Source: Bemisia tabaci (Eukaryota; Arthropoda; Insecta; Hemiptera; Aleyrodidae). Taken from it: DNA of 64,000 nt. The position numbers and the translations under genes were made by a program. Below the pieces are notes generated by a model. It was not told the origin of the DNA. It made no database searches and saw only the letters and a program-made list of their open reading frames with translations. Within the stretch, counting starts at the first letter, position 1. Each line of letters opens with the position of its first letter. Of the stretch, positions 1 to 11,525 are shown piece after piece. The stretch spans positions 71,109,660 to 71,173,659 of the forward strand of contig NC_092793.1 in NCBI RefSeq assembly GCF_918797505.1, written 5' to 3'.

Positions 1-626
1 TTAATCCATGCAGAGAATATCAAAGTTATATTGGAGTCTCATAATTTCAACTCTTATCCTGTTTTTGTCCCCTCTAAGTCTCAACATGAGCAATCGTTTG
101 TTTTGAAAGGCAAGCCTAAGCTGGCAACTAATACAATTGGTCTCGTTTTCTTTATTTTTTGTATTTCTTGAAAAAAAAAAAAAAAAATCATGAATAACAT
201 GACTTCCCTCTGATTAAGATTGACGACTGCCTGGACAATATGTAAGCTTATTCCATTTGTGGGAGGCTTCATTCTCACTTGCATAATTGCATAATTAACT
301 TTTCATCGGTAAACTTACGCGTTGAGGAAGAAAGAGGAAATAATGTACGTAAAACTGTCTTTCAAAATTTTTAAGGAGCGCGTATCTGCATTTGTTCTAA
401 TAAATGCACAATGACAATTTTTATTTTGTCAAAGCAATTGCCAAAACATGGTATGTTCTAAATTAATTTGTATCTACTTTTGGAAATTCAATATTTCATT
501 TGCTTTTTTCTCATATATCTACCTCAAAGTTAGTTGAATACATTAGAGGAGCAATTTTTTTTTTTTCCTCAAGTAATTGTAAAGCCCTTTTATGCTGATT
601 TTAATTGTTTTTTTGTTTTTTTACAG
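1..626. other. intronic or 5' flank of the SH2D4-like gene, no exon seen
   Basis: AT-rich sequence with an A tract at 171-187 and no open frame that ends in a plausible donor. The first recognisable exon begins at 627 with the third base of a codon, so a coding exon should lie further upstream. I therefore read this stretch as intron. The pyrimidine-rich run just before 627 ends in TTTTACAG and is a good acceptor. Confidence 0.6.
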
Positions 627-831
627 ATTATCAGTTGACATGGAGATAAAAGATTTGAACGAGGACTTCAAGAAAAACTTATTAGAGTCAAAACCTAAGG
701 AAAGCTCACACGGCAAATTAGATGATATTTTCTGTGCTGCAGTTCAAGGCGGAGACAATCCAAAAAAATTGATCATCCCCATGCAAGTCTCAGAAAAAAG
801 AGACGTCCTTCAAGAGCTATCTCTCAATAAA
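627..831 (+). CDS. SH2D4-like gene, first exon in window
   Basis: Acceptor TTTTTTACAG ends at 626. The exon starts with the last base of a split codon, reads LSVDMEIKDLNEDF onward, and ends ..LSLNK before the donor GTGAGT at 832. An ATG at 640 exists, but the phase and family length argue that this is an internal exon. The sequence is acidic and low in recognisable motifs. Confidence 0.8.
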
Positions 832-3800
832 GTGAGTGCCTAGTTTTGCTCCGTTTTCTTCGCCTAATATCAACTATTTTTTATGGTAAAACTGCAGAAT
901 TGAGTATCTCAGATTTTGGCACTCAAAACTTCCTGTTGTACCTACTTTATTTTCTACATGGGAAACTACTAAATGCCATTTCTTGAAAACTTCGGTGATT
1001 TCTCTCTTCTCTCCTGAAAGAATACTCTGTAAAAATTTCATACCATGGTGGTTTTGAAACGGTGCAACAGAGGTATGCATTTTCGCAGTTTCGCCGTCAA
1101 TATGTGAGGGCAAAGGGTAATATTAGTAGAAAAATACCTTCCCTCTGCAAAATGAACAGAAATTAACCATCTTTAATGGTCTATGATGTAAAATCTGTGG
1201 CAGGATATTATCAGTCCAATAAGACAAACTAGAGCAAACTTGAAAGAGGAGCAGACAGCCTGAGTAAGCTTCCGTTGGGTCCCGAAAACTGAGCACTGTC
1301 AGAGAATTCCATCAAGTCTGGGAGTTTGACCAAAAAGACTCGAAATTTTGTCTATGAGTGCCTCAAGTCTTTTTTTTATCAATACATGTTCACATTTGTC
1401 TAGTGCCTTTTGAATTTTTACTTTGTTCTCAATGAAAAATGAATTTTTTCATTACATATTAACCTCCATTTAAGAATGCCTCTTGTGGTTGTTGGAGCAC
1501 TAAGAGGTCAGTCGCACATTACCTAACAATGGAACTGTATTTTTTGTTTAAACATTGACATTGTCGCTTACTCTTAAAGTGAACCTCAATTTTGTTTAAG
1601 CCTCAATGGTCTAAGGTATACACTGAATAGTGAACAGAGGAATACCTAAGTGACAATGAAGTACCTATTGCAATTTTAGTTTAGTGCGTTATTGTATTGA
1701 AATGAGAAAGGTCCATATGTTTCTGCCTTCAGCAGTGAAAGTAGGTAATGCCCAAAAATTGTCTGTTTCCAGTTCTGCGCGTGCGAATTGTAGATGTAAA
1801 AAATTAGGGAATTTTGATCATTCTGGTCTGGGAGAAACACAAAATGTCCAGGAATTTTTTTCCTCCGAATCTGTAGACACTGTGTTTAGGAAATCACAAG
1901 GTGTGAAGCATCCTTGGCGCCTCTGCAGATCTAAAGTTATTTGGCAGTTTTAAATTTCTCTTCAAGAAATTCAATACTTGATATTCAACAAAAAAAGCAT
2001 CACTATAAAGTTTGTATTTAATATTATCCTAAGTCCAAAATCCAGCTTTAGCTTACTTTCACTGGAAGAAAAAAGAAAGCGAAAATATTTCTTATCACTT
2101 GCCAATGTGCAAGTGTTGCACAAGTTTAATTGAGACCTGTGGTGAATTAAGTGAGTCTGGTGAGTTGTAATACTTTCTAACATTCAGGTTTTTCAAGGAT
2201 AACAAGTTACAATTTTAAAAAGTACCTTGAGTCTTCTTACTAAAATTTGAACTGTCCCTTGTAAGTTAAAATCGAGATTTCAAATCTATTCATCCTGTTG
2301 AATTACATCATGTCAAGTTTTCTTCAAAATCTTTCTTCAGGTTAATGTCCCGCATTCATTAAAAGCTTGATTTGTTTCAAAACTTTTCACAAATTCTACT
2401 CAACACGGAAAGAAATTAAATGTTGATTTAGCATTTATACTGTAAAAAAGATGTCCGACAAGTTTCAAATGCTGATTTTACATTTTAACAAATGCTAACA
2501 TAACTACGCCCACTGCAAAACGTACAAATTAAAATGTTATGTTAGCATTTTTGTATTGTAAAATCAGCATTTGAAACTTGTCGGACATCTTTTTAACAAT
2601 ATAAATGCTAAATCAACATTTAATTTTTTTCCGTGAAGTTCTCCAAGAACTTTTATAGCTCTTCACAGTTTTTAAATTTTATTTATGTATAAAATTGAAT
2701 TGATTTTTTTCTAAATATTATCAATCTCCTGATCTTTTAACACTTAGTTTTTAAGTTTAAAAGTATTTATCATCATCCTCTTTGCCTTGTTCCAGGCCCA
2801 GAATGTCTCTGAGCGTGTGAAGCTGTGGGAACAAAAAGTGATGGATGAACGAACCTCTGTGATATTTAAAAATCTTCAACGCAAGAAACAGGAAGCAGTT
2901 CGAGAGGCTGAAGAAGCCTCCCAAAAACAAGAAAAAGTATGGAGAGAGCAAGGTGTGTATTCGTGCTAGCTCAGGAGACCTCATTCTAACTTTCTCTGCA
3001 AAAAATTGATCAACATAAATTGTAGGGATTTGTTTGTAAAAACACAATTCCAAGGTGTTATGAAATGCGTTAATCAACTCAGCGCCGAAGCTTTTCAACC
3101 TTTACGGTCATTATTAAGGCAATTAAAAGTAAACTACATCAAGCAATTGGACAATGCAAAGACAAAAAGCAAGAGATCAGGAAGCATACTATAATCTGAA
3201 AGGTCAAAGAACATTGTTAAAAATAGTAAAATAGCAAAATAGAAAGAAGTAATATGCAGTCAATTGATTGATAGCGAAAACCACTTCCACCTGTTTTCAC
3301 CATCAATCAATGACTGCTTATGCAATGTTCTTTGACTTTTGAAATTCTAGTATGCTTCCTGATCTTTTGCTTTTTCAGGGTGTCTACAAGATTTTCAAAA
3401 TGAAATTCCCTGACAATTCCAGGTTTTCCATGACAAAAAATGACAAAATTCCCTGACTTTTTGGGTTTAGCCATACGATGAACTAGTTAGAAAATATAAA
3501 AAAAAACTATCCTTAGGAATGACCCCGTAAAGTCATATTCTGAATTACCATGGCGTTGGAAGGAGTTGAGTAATACTTTTGAAAGGAACGAGATCCTAAA
3601 TACTCAAAATAAAGCTAATTCCAAAATGGTATACTCAGACTAAAATTCACCTTCAAAATTTAATTTTTAAGCTCTATTACGCTCTCTTTGTGACATATTG
3701 CCTCGTATACTTTTGAAAATTCAAACTATAGTTCACCCTGGTGGTTTCATATATTGGCATATTACTTAGTGTCCTGAAAAAACAAGTCTCTTTTTCTTAA

Positions 3801-6800
3801 AATATAAAACAAGAGTTGTAAATGTGCCTAACTCAGGTAGATTTTGCTATAATCAAGAGGAAATATGAGTCTCTTCTCGATTTTAGATAAATTTCCTTGA
3901 TTCGGGTTTTTTTTTTTTTTTTTTTTTTTTTAAGGTCAATTAATTCAGTGGATTCCAGAACCTATTGTTGGTATTGAATTTGTCTTATACTCAACAAGCG
4001 TTGGCTCGTTAGAATATAATCCACCAATAATATTTCTACAAGGTGGATGCACCAGTTGTGAACATGATGATTTAAGAACCAGAAAAATTTCACGCAAAAT
4101 GCAGTTGACATTAAATATTTCTTTACTCAGTTAAAGAAAAACTAAAATTCTAGCACTTTCATTAAATTTCCTAACTTATTGAAAAAATTGATTAACCATC
4201 TGCTCAAAACTTAGTTTCCTATCATTATTTACTGTAATTTTCTGCTGTTAGCAAGTTAACTTCATTCAAATCTATTTAGTCTATCTTGCCATTTGGCATG
4301 AATTAAGTAGATAAATTAAATAGGGCAGATCGATTCGATCTTTAAAGTTAGCGAACACACATTAGTGAACCTAGCGGCCGTGTTGCAAACTGGTTGAACA
4401 GAGCAGTTTACCTTATCAGCCACGCGAGCGCGCTACTCGGCCAATTCGGCAGTGACGAGCAAAAATAGCCGCGAAATGTTCGAATTGCGAAAATTCCCTG
4501 ACTTTCACCGGTTTTCGATCGAATTCCCTGACTTTTCCCGGTTTTCCAGACAGTGATCAAATTCCCTGATTTTTCCCGGTTTTCCAGACCTGCAGACACC
4601 CTGTTTTTGTCTTTGCATTGTCCTATCGTTTGATGTAGATTACTTGTAAATGCCTTGATACTAATCGTAAAGGTTGAAAAGCTTTGGCTCTGAGTTGATA
4701 AACGCATTTCATAACATGGCATTTACAGCGACCCTGAAAAGTCAGTGAATTCAGAGGAAAAGTGAAGGAACTTTGCGACTAGTGCATTCGCTCAGCAACT
4801 ACAGCCAGAGCCATTGCAGAGAGTGTAAACAACTTCCAAGTGCCTTTTTTACTTGTTTTGAATCTTTAAAAGTGGAAATTTTGTCCAGAGTTGAGTAGAA
4901 GGCAGTGTAATTCAAAGAAAATAAATTTAAGTTGAAGTTTTGCTCAAAGATCTAAAAATTCGGAAATTTCGTTTCTAAGCCAAAGCGTAAAAAGTCAGAA
5001 TAAGTTAGAAAATGAAGAAATTTTAAAAGTCCTGATTCCACCATCCCATCACAATGTAACTAATGTCTAATGTCTTTGGTAATGAAATGTGAAGAATTCT
5101 ACAAAAATACTATTGCTCCAAAATTAAGCCAAAGTAGTAATGATAACCTACTGATAATTGGAAAGGAAATGATTCATTATTGATCAGTTGTGAGTACTTA
5201 ATTGAACTCGGCTAAAGAGATGCTAAATTGCACCTTTCACTTTTCATACTAACTTTGTTTGTGATATCTGTACCAATCCATTGAATTCAATAGTTAAAGC
5301 AAGCAGCCAATTCTGCATCTTTTCACAGTTATTCAAATGTTTTATGATAGCTGTAATGGAGTAGTGTGACACTCATTATTCTCATCCCAAAAACAAGTCA
5401 ATCTTTATTTTTTTTCCTTTTCTTTCTTTTTTTCCAGAGCAAAAAGCCAAAAAAGCTGAAACCCAGAAACGAGAAATTGCGAGGCGGGCTAGAGAAGAAC
5501 ACCGCAGATCTTCCATTATTGGAATTAACATAGACTTAAAAAGTGCAGAAAATAATACAATCCCCGCTGTGCAGCCTTTGCCAAGTCCATTTCTTGAAAG
5601 GTATGTATTAAATCCTGCCTTTTTGTCAACATTATTGCTCCGTGCGTGCGTAACAACAGCTTTTTGAATCTAGGATTAGTCTGTGTGTGGATGGACCCTG
5701 CCATCCTGATCTTGAATAAGGCACACTACATGAATCGTTGTCAAACTTGCGCCAACCAACCCCAGAATTACAGACAAACCTGAATAAGTCAAAATGCATC
5801 AGGATCAAGAGTTAATTTCAACTTAGCAGGGTTTCTGTGTTAAGTATCCCCCCCTTTAATTCCGAACTGCAATTTTAAATTTCGCGTCTAAAATGCATCA
5901 GAATTACCTATTACTGCAATGGCATGTTTGCTGTTCATGACTGCTGCCGGCAAGCGTGAGTTAAAAGTACTCCACGATCAAAAATGACACAGACGTTTTG
6001 GAATTAATAAGCATTCCTAAAACTTTAGTGCCTCCTCAAGTTGTTCTTTACTGTGCTAAAACCAAGGCTTCAGTACAGTTATAGAAGGAGAGTGTAGACC
6101 GAATGAAGTGTGGTTAAAACCTGTTACACAGTTACTCCTTTCTCAATTAAGCATAGAGTGGCAAAACAAATTTACGACAAAGGGTAGGGAAAATGGAGGC
6201 AAGACTTTGAAGAGTAAATTTACTAGTTACAGGAACTTTCTGAGAGATCTTTAAGTTTTGGCCAAAAACCGTACCATTTGGAGGGTTTTACGAGCTAGTT
6301 CTAATTTGTACAACTTTCCCTGCATTGGATAAATGGGTGAAGAAAGGGACCGGGCCATTTTTACAAGTTAGAGATACCTGCGATTCAGTGAGGTTTGACT
6401 GATCATGGAAAAGAGCAAAAATAATTTGTTACCACGGCTTTAATGCAAAAAATAGAAGTAATGAGTCAAGTGAGAAATGAATTTACAGAGCTTTCACAGC
6501 AAAAGTCCTCATCTCTTCCACCTTCTGAAACACTCTTTTTGATTGATGAGGGGGACAGGATTATGCTTCAACATGTTACAAAATGTAATAGAGCTCGTTA
6601 GGCATGCCTTATTTCTGAATTTCATGAATATCAATTTGACTAAATCATAAAACCTCTTCACCTCACTCAAAATCTACCGCCAACAGAAAAAATATAAAGG
6701 AAAATTCTGATCCGTCACTAAAAGAGGCCAACAGACCTACATTTATTCTTTACTTTTTTCAATAGTCTAATATTTTTGCTAATTCTCTTTGTTTTTAGCC

Positions 6801-9800
6801 CATCTCCTTTAACTGTAGATACTCAACAATTTGACTTCAATGATCGAAAAACGCCAACCAAAGAGGCAATTATCCAATGGTACCAAACAAGCGAATTTCC
6901 TAGGGGAACCGGTCTCACGAGTGATCGAACCAGTGTTGCTCCCTGGTTTCATGGTTAGTAATGAATCATTTTTAAAATTTTGTTTAAAACATTCGTTTAC
7001 GAAACTGACTGTGCTTGAAGGATTTAAACCATCTATTTCTCAATCGAGGGAAGTATTGTATCGGAAAAATCACATTTAATTGTGAGATCCAATACTTGAG
7101 ATGATTTCAAAACATCAACGATGATATTATCAATTATGTTAAAAATATTCAGTGGCAAAATGTAAAATTCCAAAATAGAATATCACAAGAGGCCAGAAAG
7201 TCTTCACCAAGAGATTTCTTCTTCAGTCTTATTTTTCAACTTCTTTTTTAAAAATATGCTTCTACAGGATTAATTCTTATTATTATACTTTGTAAATCAC
7301 TATACTATACTCCATACCCAGGGTTTTTTATAATGGAAACAATATTTTTTCTAAGGGCCCAAGGGCCGCAGTCCAAGTTTCCTGTTTCCGAGTTTCTTCA
7401 ATCTCTTGAAGCCAAAAAATGCAAAACCTCAACAAAGGTAAAAATATAAAAAACCCATACATTTAGGGCTCAAAAGATTGAACGCATGCTGAATGGCACA
7501 GTTTTTTCCGTTTCTCTGGAAACAAGGATTTTAGTGCTTGAGCCATTCAGAAAAATATCTGTTCAATTTTTGGGATCTTATAAAAGATTATAAGTAGCCG
7601 AAAAGAAAGGCCGATCAGCCGTTCTTTAAGACGTCAGTTTTGCTGGTTGCATAACTCGGTATAGATCGTCGCCACTTAATGGTCAGCAAAAATAACAAGA
7701 ATTCGCCAAAATATCGAATTCCTTTTGTCTAGTATTATATATTTTACCCTTCCAGAAACAAGATGACCTATATCATCCATTGCAGTAATATGTCACTGCG
7801 GATTCTTCCACCTTGATTTTTTCAGTGATGTACGCAAAATCAATCGCAAATATCTACAGTCCGAATCGATCAACCTAAGGTGATGGGCCAAAGCGAAAAA
7901 CAGTCATTTTTTGATACTTGGAGCCGCAACGTAATGATTTTAGAAGAGGCTCGACTGTTAAACCGTAGCCATTCACATATATTCAGAATTCTTTCTACAG
8001 GGAAGCAAAAATGGCTGCTTCAAACGCTCAAAATTTTAATATTCATCTTACTCCTTTCTTCACGCGTCAAAATGGTTGAAATTTTCCTCAAATAATGCAA
8101 AAGACTGCAACTCAATTCATGCTCTGTGGATTGTTGTTTAAATTTTTCAAACATTTTGATTTCCAATCATGCCGTGTTTAAGCGTGGCGGTAGGGATTGG
8201 GTAGAGAGTTGGAATTCTTTATGTGTGAGTATTATCACATTCAATGATCATTCTTTGTTACCATGGTCGAAAAAAAAAAATTCTACTTCAACCTGCCCTA
8301 GTGCCCATCCTGTATGAACCACTGATATAACTAGAAAAATATTTGTTTTTACTTCAGAAAGTCTCATGTGAATTACCTAATCATTGTCTCTTTTCTTACA
8401 GGTCTAATCACAAGACAAGAAGCCGAGTCATTGCTGAGTACGCGCCCAGTAGGTAGTTTTCTAGTTCGTTTATCGGAAAAGATTTGGGGATATGCAATCA
8501 GCTATCGAGCAGTAGACCGATACAAACATTATTTGATTGACGTTTCACCATCTCATTACCAGTTTTTTGGAGCTAATCAACTCAGTCACAACTCCTTATG
8601 TAAGCATAAAGCATATTTATCAATCATGTTCTTCTAATTCCACTAAATATTCTCGCTTACTTACAATAATTATTTCTGTGGTGTACCCATGCCTTTTGAA
8701 GTGCACACAGTTGTTAACTGAGGCAATCCTTTTACCTCTTGCAATTAAGATATTGTCTGAAAAGAAATTTGATCGTAAGAGGAGTGACTTATTTATCAGC
8801 TTTAGCTTTTAGTCCAGGCGCCTGGTAAGTCTACCTGGAATTTTGGGTACACAGCGATTTGTTTGGCCTACTTTATGTTTTTTGGGTCGCTAAATCCGAA
8901 TCTGAAGTTTCCGCACGCGTATCTGGTGAGCATTTTCCGCTATTTTGAAAAAATGGCCTAAAAAGGCCTTTTTTTGCGGTTTTTTTTATATAGCGGCTAC
9001 GGATGAGGAAAAGTCCCGGATTTAGCTAATGTTTTGAATAGCTGACATAATTTGGAAGAAAATGGTATATAAATATGCTAGGTTTGCTCAAAAATTGAGG
9101 AACCTCGGATTTCGGAACTTTGGAACGCTTCGGAACTTGGCTGACCGCGGCGAGCCGGATCGCGCGTTGACAGGTGCGCCGCGAAAACGTGAATGGGCGC
9201 GATGTTCACGATGCTGTATCTTCCTCAATTTTTAAGCAAACCTAACATATGTATACACCATTTTCTTCCAAATTATGTCAGCTATTCAAAACATTGTAAA
9301 AACATTAAATCCGGGACTTTTCCTCATCCGTAGCCGCTATATCAAAAAAACCGCAAAAAAAGGCCTTTTTAGGCCATTTTTTCAAAATAGCGGAAAATGC
9401 TCACCAGATACGCGTGCGGAAACTTCAGATTCGGATTCAGCAACCCAAAAAACATAAAGTAAGCCAAAAAAATCGCTGTGTACCCAAAATTCCAGGTAGC
9501 CTCATTCTTAGCTACCAGGCGCCTGGACTATTTAGCTATCCCACAATTGAATCACCACACAGCATCTTGCTTTCTTTGGTACCCCAAAAAAGTTTAGGAT
9601 TGGTTCTAAGTACGTATTAATTTGTAAATATGACAGGATTTGTTTTTTCTTCATCAGAGGAGGTCCTTTTCACAAGCACCACCAATAATCTTGAGAGTCT
9701 AAAGAAAAATTTATGATCGATCGGAGCTAGCAGCTCCTCAAATTCCCCTCATACAGTTTTTTTATGTGCCAGTTTCCATCAGGAACCAACTATGGATACA

Positions 9801-10550
9801 TCTCACTAATGAAACATGCATAACATTAAAAGTTTAACTCTGAAAACACTAGTCCAAAAAAAATCTCAACTTTTCAAGCGATCAGAAAACCGTAGTATTT
9901 TTGCATTTGATCACATCTGTGTTGGTAACTTGGTGCCTATTTGGTCATGTTTCAATTTTTCAGGTTTTTTTTTTTATTGTAAAAACGAGTAAACCCAATA
10001 CCAAGGTTTTAAAGTTCTATATTGGACCCATTGCCTCATGATTTAATTTGATTGACCCAGCTCCACGTAGAATTAGTATTTACATCAGCAAAAATCAGTA
10101 ACTGCGAACATTAACCCACTCGCATGCAATGATCGATTTTCCTACTGTACCTAGAAGTACAATGAAGAATTTCAATACTTGGTTGAACATAATTATATTG
10201 AAATTAAGGGAACGGCAAAGAAAATTTCAAACTCTATATGTGTTCTTGGTTAAAAACATAAATCATAAGAGGAGCGAAAATAAGACAGAGTTATGCAGTG
10301 AGGTTGATTCTAGTTAGAGCCGTTCCGATTTCCACTTAACATTTTTACATGATTGATGTGCATACTGTTAACTTAGTTAATGTACGTTGCACATAATATG
10401 ACTTCATTTGTTTAATTTTCAGGTGATCTAATCCAGTATCATCAAAAACATCCGATTACCATTCGAGGAGGAGAGATCCTGTATCAGTCTTGTCAGCGAA
10501 ATATCGCAGTGCCAATCATTCTTCAGGATCTAATGTGCAATCTGAGATGA
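627..10550 (+). CDS. SH2 domain-containing protein 4 (SH2D4A/B-like), six 3' exons; 5' end outside window
   Basis: Coding exons are 627-831, 2796-2952, 5438-5600, 6799-6953, 8402-8599 and 10423-10550. All introns start GT and end AG, with phases 0, 1, 2, 1, 1, and joining them gives 334 residues before TGA at 10548. Residues about 80-155 are Lys/Arg/Glu/Gln-rich and probably helical. They end in a block (REIARRAREEHRRSS) resembling the conserved region before the linker of vertebrate SH2D4A. The SH2 domain runs from WFHG (Trp224) to about residue 315, with FLVR at 246-249 (Arg249 being the phosphotyrosine-binding arginine) and YKHYLI at 267-272. The C-terminal tail is short, as in the family. 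SH2D4 proteins are cytoplasmic adaptors that bind phosphotyrosine in receptor signalling; no catalytic domain is present. Human SH2D4A is 454 residues, so roughly the first quarter is missing upstream. The SH2D4 class is firm; A versus B cannot be decided for an insect. Confidence 0.9.
832..2795 (+). other. SH2D4-like intron with a foldback insertion
   Basis: Phase 0 intron of 1964 bases between good donor and acceptor sites. Apart from the hairpin element at 2404-2635 it looks like unique AT-rich sequence. The small open frame at 1684-1953 has no supporting feature. Confidence 0.7.
2404..2635. mobile_element. foldback MITE, CACGG...CCGTG ends
   Basis: Two arms of roughly 105 bases face each other around a short centre near 2515-2530. 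They share the blocks AGATGTCCGACAAGTTTCAA and TAAATGTTGATTTAGCATTT with their complements. The ends read CACGG and CCGTG, the same ends as the foldback at 39303-39652. No clear target-site duplication is visible. Confidence 0.75.
2796..2952 (+). CDS. SH2D4-like gene, coiled-coil exon
   Basis: Acceptor TTGTTCCAG ends at 2795, in phase with the preceding exon. The peptide AQNVSERVKLWEQKVMDERT... to EASQKQEKVWREQ is highly charged and lacks prolines, as expected for a helical segment. Donor is G|GTGTGT at 2953, leaving one base of a glutamate codon completed by AG of the next exon. Confidence 0.85.
3058..4715. mobile_element. outer foldback element, split by a later insertion
   Basis: The left arm (3058-about 3224) is complementary to the right arm, which lies in two pieces: about 3325-3375 and 4604-4715. 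The arms share GTTATGAAATGCG, GACAATGCAAAGACAAAAAG, GATCAGGAAGCATACTA and CAAAGAACATTG. Removing 3376-4603 restores a continuous hairpin, so this element was present first. Confidence 0.8.
3376..4603. mobile_element. TIR DNA transposon remnant, CAGGGTGTCT ends, 1228 bp
   Basis: Ends are perfect 10-base inverted repeats, CAGGGTGTCT and AGACACCCTG. The inserted DNA is flanked by TTTTT on both sides, while the intact opposite arm of the host hairpin has only one run of five, so the insertion gained 5 bases. The right sub-terminal region (about 4490-4590) has three tandem units built on AATTCCCTGA and CCGGTTTTC, echoed once at the left end. A T tract occupies 3907-3931. No transposase reading frame remains. 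I cannot assign the superfamily. Confidence 0.75.
5438..5600 (+). CDS. SH2D4-like gene, basic linker exon
   Basis: The acceptor follows a long T/C tract and ends CCAG at 5437. The split glutamate codon is followed by QKAKKAETQKREIARRAREEHRRSSIIGINIDL, then LPSPFLER. The basic helix and the following Ser-rich motif align by eye with the equivalent region of SH2D4A. Donor AAAG|GTATGT at 5601. Confidence 0.88.
5601..6798 (+). other. SH2D4-like intron, nothing further seen
   Basis: Phase 2 intron of 1198 bases with no repeat, foldback or open frame that I can support. Confidence 0.65.
6799..6953 (+). CDS. SH2D4-like gene, exon entering the SH2 domain
   Basis: Acceptor TGTTTTTAG at 6798 completes a serine codon. 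The peptide runs PSPLTVDTQQ to KEAIIQWYQTSEFPRG and then TSVAPWFH. The segment before the domain (IIQWYQ...) matches the conserved IIRWF-type segment of vertebrate SH2D4, and WFHG is the canonical SH2 start. Donor ATG|GTTAGT at 6954. Confidence 0.92.
6954..8401 (+). other. SH2D4-like intron, nothing further seen
   Basis: Phase 1 intron of 1448 bases, AT-rich and apparently unique. The open frames at 7880-8095 and 8126-8317 have no coding support and lie inside the intron. Confidence 0.65.
8402..8599 (+). CDS. SH2D4-like gene, SH2 core exon with FLVR
   Basis: Acceptor TTTCTTACAG ends at 8401. The exon encodes LITRQEAESLL, GSFLVRLSEK, GYAISYR, YKHYLIDV and ANQLSHNSL, which form the centre of the SH2 fold. 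The FLVR arginine is present, so phosphotyrosine binding is expected. Donor T|GTAAGC at 8600. Confidence 0.95.
8600..10422 (+). other. SH2D4-like last intron with a 0.72-kb foldback
   Basis: Phase 1 intron of 1823 bases. It contains the foldback element at 8810-9530; the flanks are AT-rich and unremarkable. Confidence 0.7.
8810..9530. mobile_element. foldback element, TAGTCCAGGCGCCTGG ends
   Basis: Two arms of about 290 bases are close complements around a GC-rich centre at about 9105-9225. Ends are TAGTCCAGGCGCCTGG and its complement; the terminal block is itself palindromic (CCAGGCGCCTGG). Flanks TTTAGCTTT (8801-8809) and TTTAGCTAT (9531-9539) match at 8 of 9 bases and may be a target-site duplication. 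No coding capacity is evident; the open frames at 9275-9620 lie in the right arm. Confidence 0.8.
10423..10550 (+). CDS. SH2D4-like gene, terminal coding exon
   Basis: Acceptor TTAATTTTCAG ends at 10422. The exon encodes DLIQYHQKHPITIRGGEILYQSCQRN and a short tail ending NLR before TGA (10548-10550). DLIQYH...PIT matches the last SH2 strand and helix region of SH2D4A. I see no canonical AATAAA within the next 300 bases. Confidence 0.93.
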
Positions 10551-11254
10551 GCATTGTTTATTTTATGACCTGCCATAAATTTTACCAGTTTATTTTTTAT
10601 CTCTTAATGATGTGTCTTTCCTTTTTGAGATGTTTTGTTAATGCGAGAGACGAGTTGCCTTGTACTTAAAAAAAGTAACACTTTATTTATGAGCTTCGAT
10701 CAGTGTATAGTTTTAAGTTTGCTATAATTTTTATAATGCTGTTTTATAATTGAAAAATGAAATGTGTGAAAAAATTTATTTGTCAATAGTCTAGCCTTGT
10801 TCATTAATTATCCTACAACTTTCTCTCTTTTGAAGTAAGAAAAAAATCAATTTAGTAGGTTAGGCTCTTATAAACTTTGACCAACTAAGACCAGATTTTC
10901 ATTGAGGACTCCAGTAAAATTTTCACTAAAACCAATTTGGTAACCTGCATTGATTTCCACTTTTTTCCCAGTTTACTTATTTTAGTTACACAGTAACCTA
11001 AGAAAAAGTTTTGAAAAACTTTGAAGTTCTTTTGAAAGACTCCATTTGAGAGCTAACACAATATTTTAGTATGTAGCAGGCACAAAATCAAAAATTGTCA
11101 GGCACTCAACAATTTTGAACCCACGTTTCACAATCTGATTCTAAGTGATTAGAAATGTTTGAGTCAGCCCCAGAGATGCAGTGGTCAAGACAATTTGCTA
11201 CCAGCACTGTAATTCCAGTCTCAATCCCCTCTAGTAGCAGATTATTGAGGACAC
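10551..11254 (+). other. presumed 3' UTR and flank
   Basis: AT-rich sequence following the stop codon. A 3' UTR is expected here, but its end cannot be fixed because no perfect poly(A) signal is visible. No other feature seen. Confidence 0.5.
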
Positions 11255-11525
11255 TTTTCTGCAGCCTGATTGATGAAATTTTGAGTTTTTCCAATGACAT
11301 AGGTTAAATGGCTGAGCATGATTGGTCGGCAATGTCTTATCGCTGCTTTGTCGGTAGGAATGGATGACAAACTAAAGGCACCTCTTGAGTTTCCATCAGT
11401 ATGTCGTCCTATCCACCCGACAACGTAGCGATAAGACATAGCCGACCAATCACGCTCCTCCATTTAACCTATGTCATTCATGTCCACCAGACAAACACGA
11501 AATTTTAACAATCAGGCTGCTGTCT
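11255..11525. mobile_element. foldback MITE
   Basis: Arms 11255-11365 and 11402-11525 are imperfect complements. They share GCAGCCTGATTG, ATGACATAGGTTAAATGG, GATTGGTCGGC and GTCTTATCGCT with their complements. It is short and non-coding. Confidence 0.7.

Larger units (their letters stand above)
2953..5437 (+). other. SH2D4-like intron carrying a transposon nested in a foldback
   Basis: Phase 1 intron of 2485 bases. Two thirds of it is made of two nested inserted elements (3058-4715). The remaining 4716-5437 looks unique and ends in a long pyrimidine tract before the acceptor. Confidence 0.7.
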
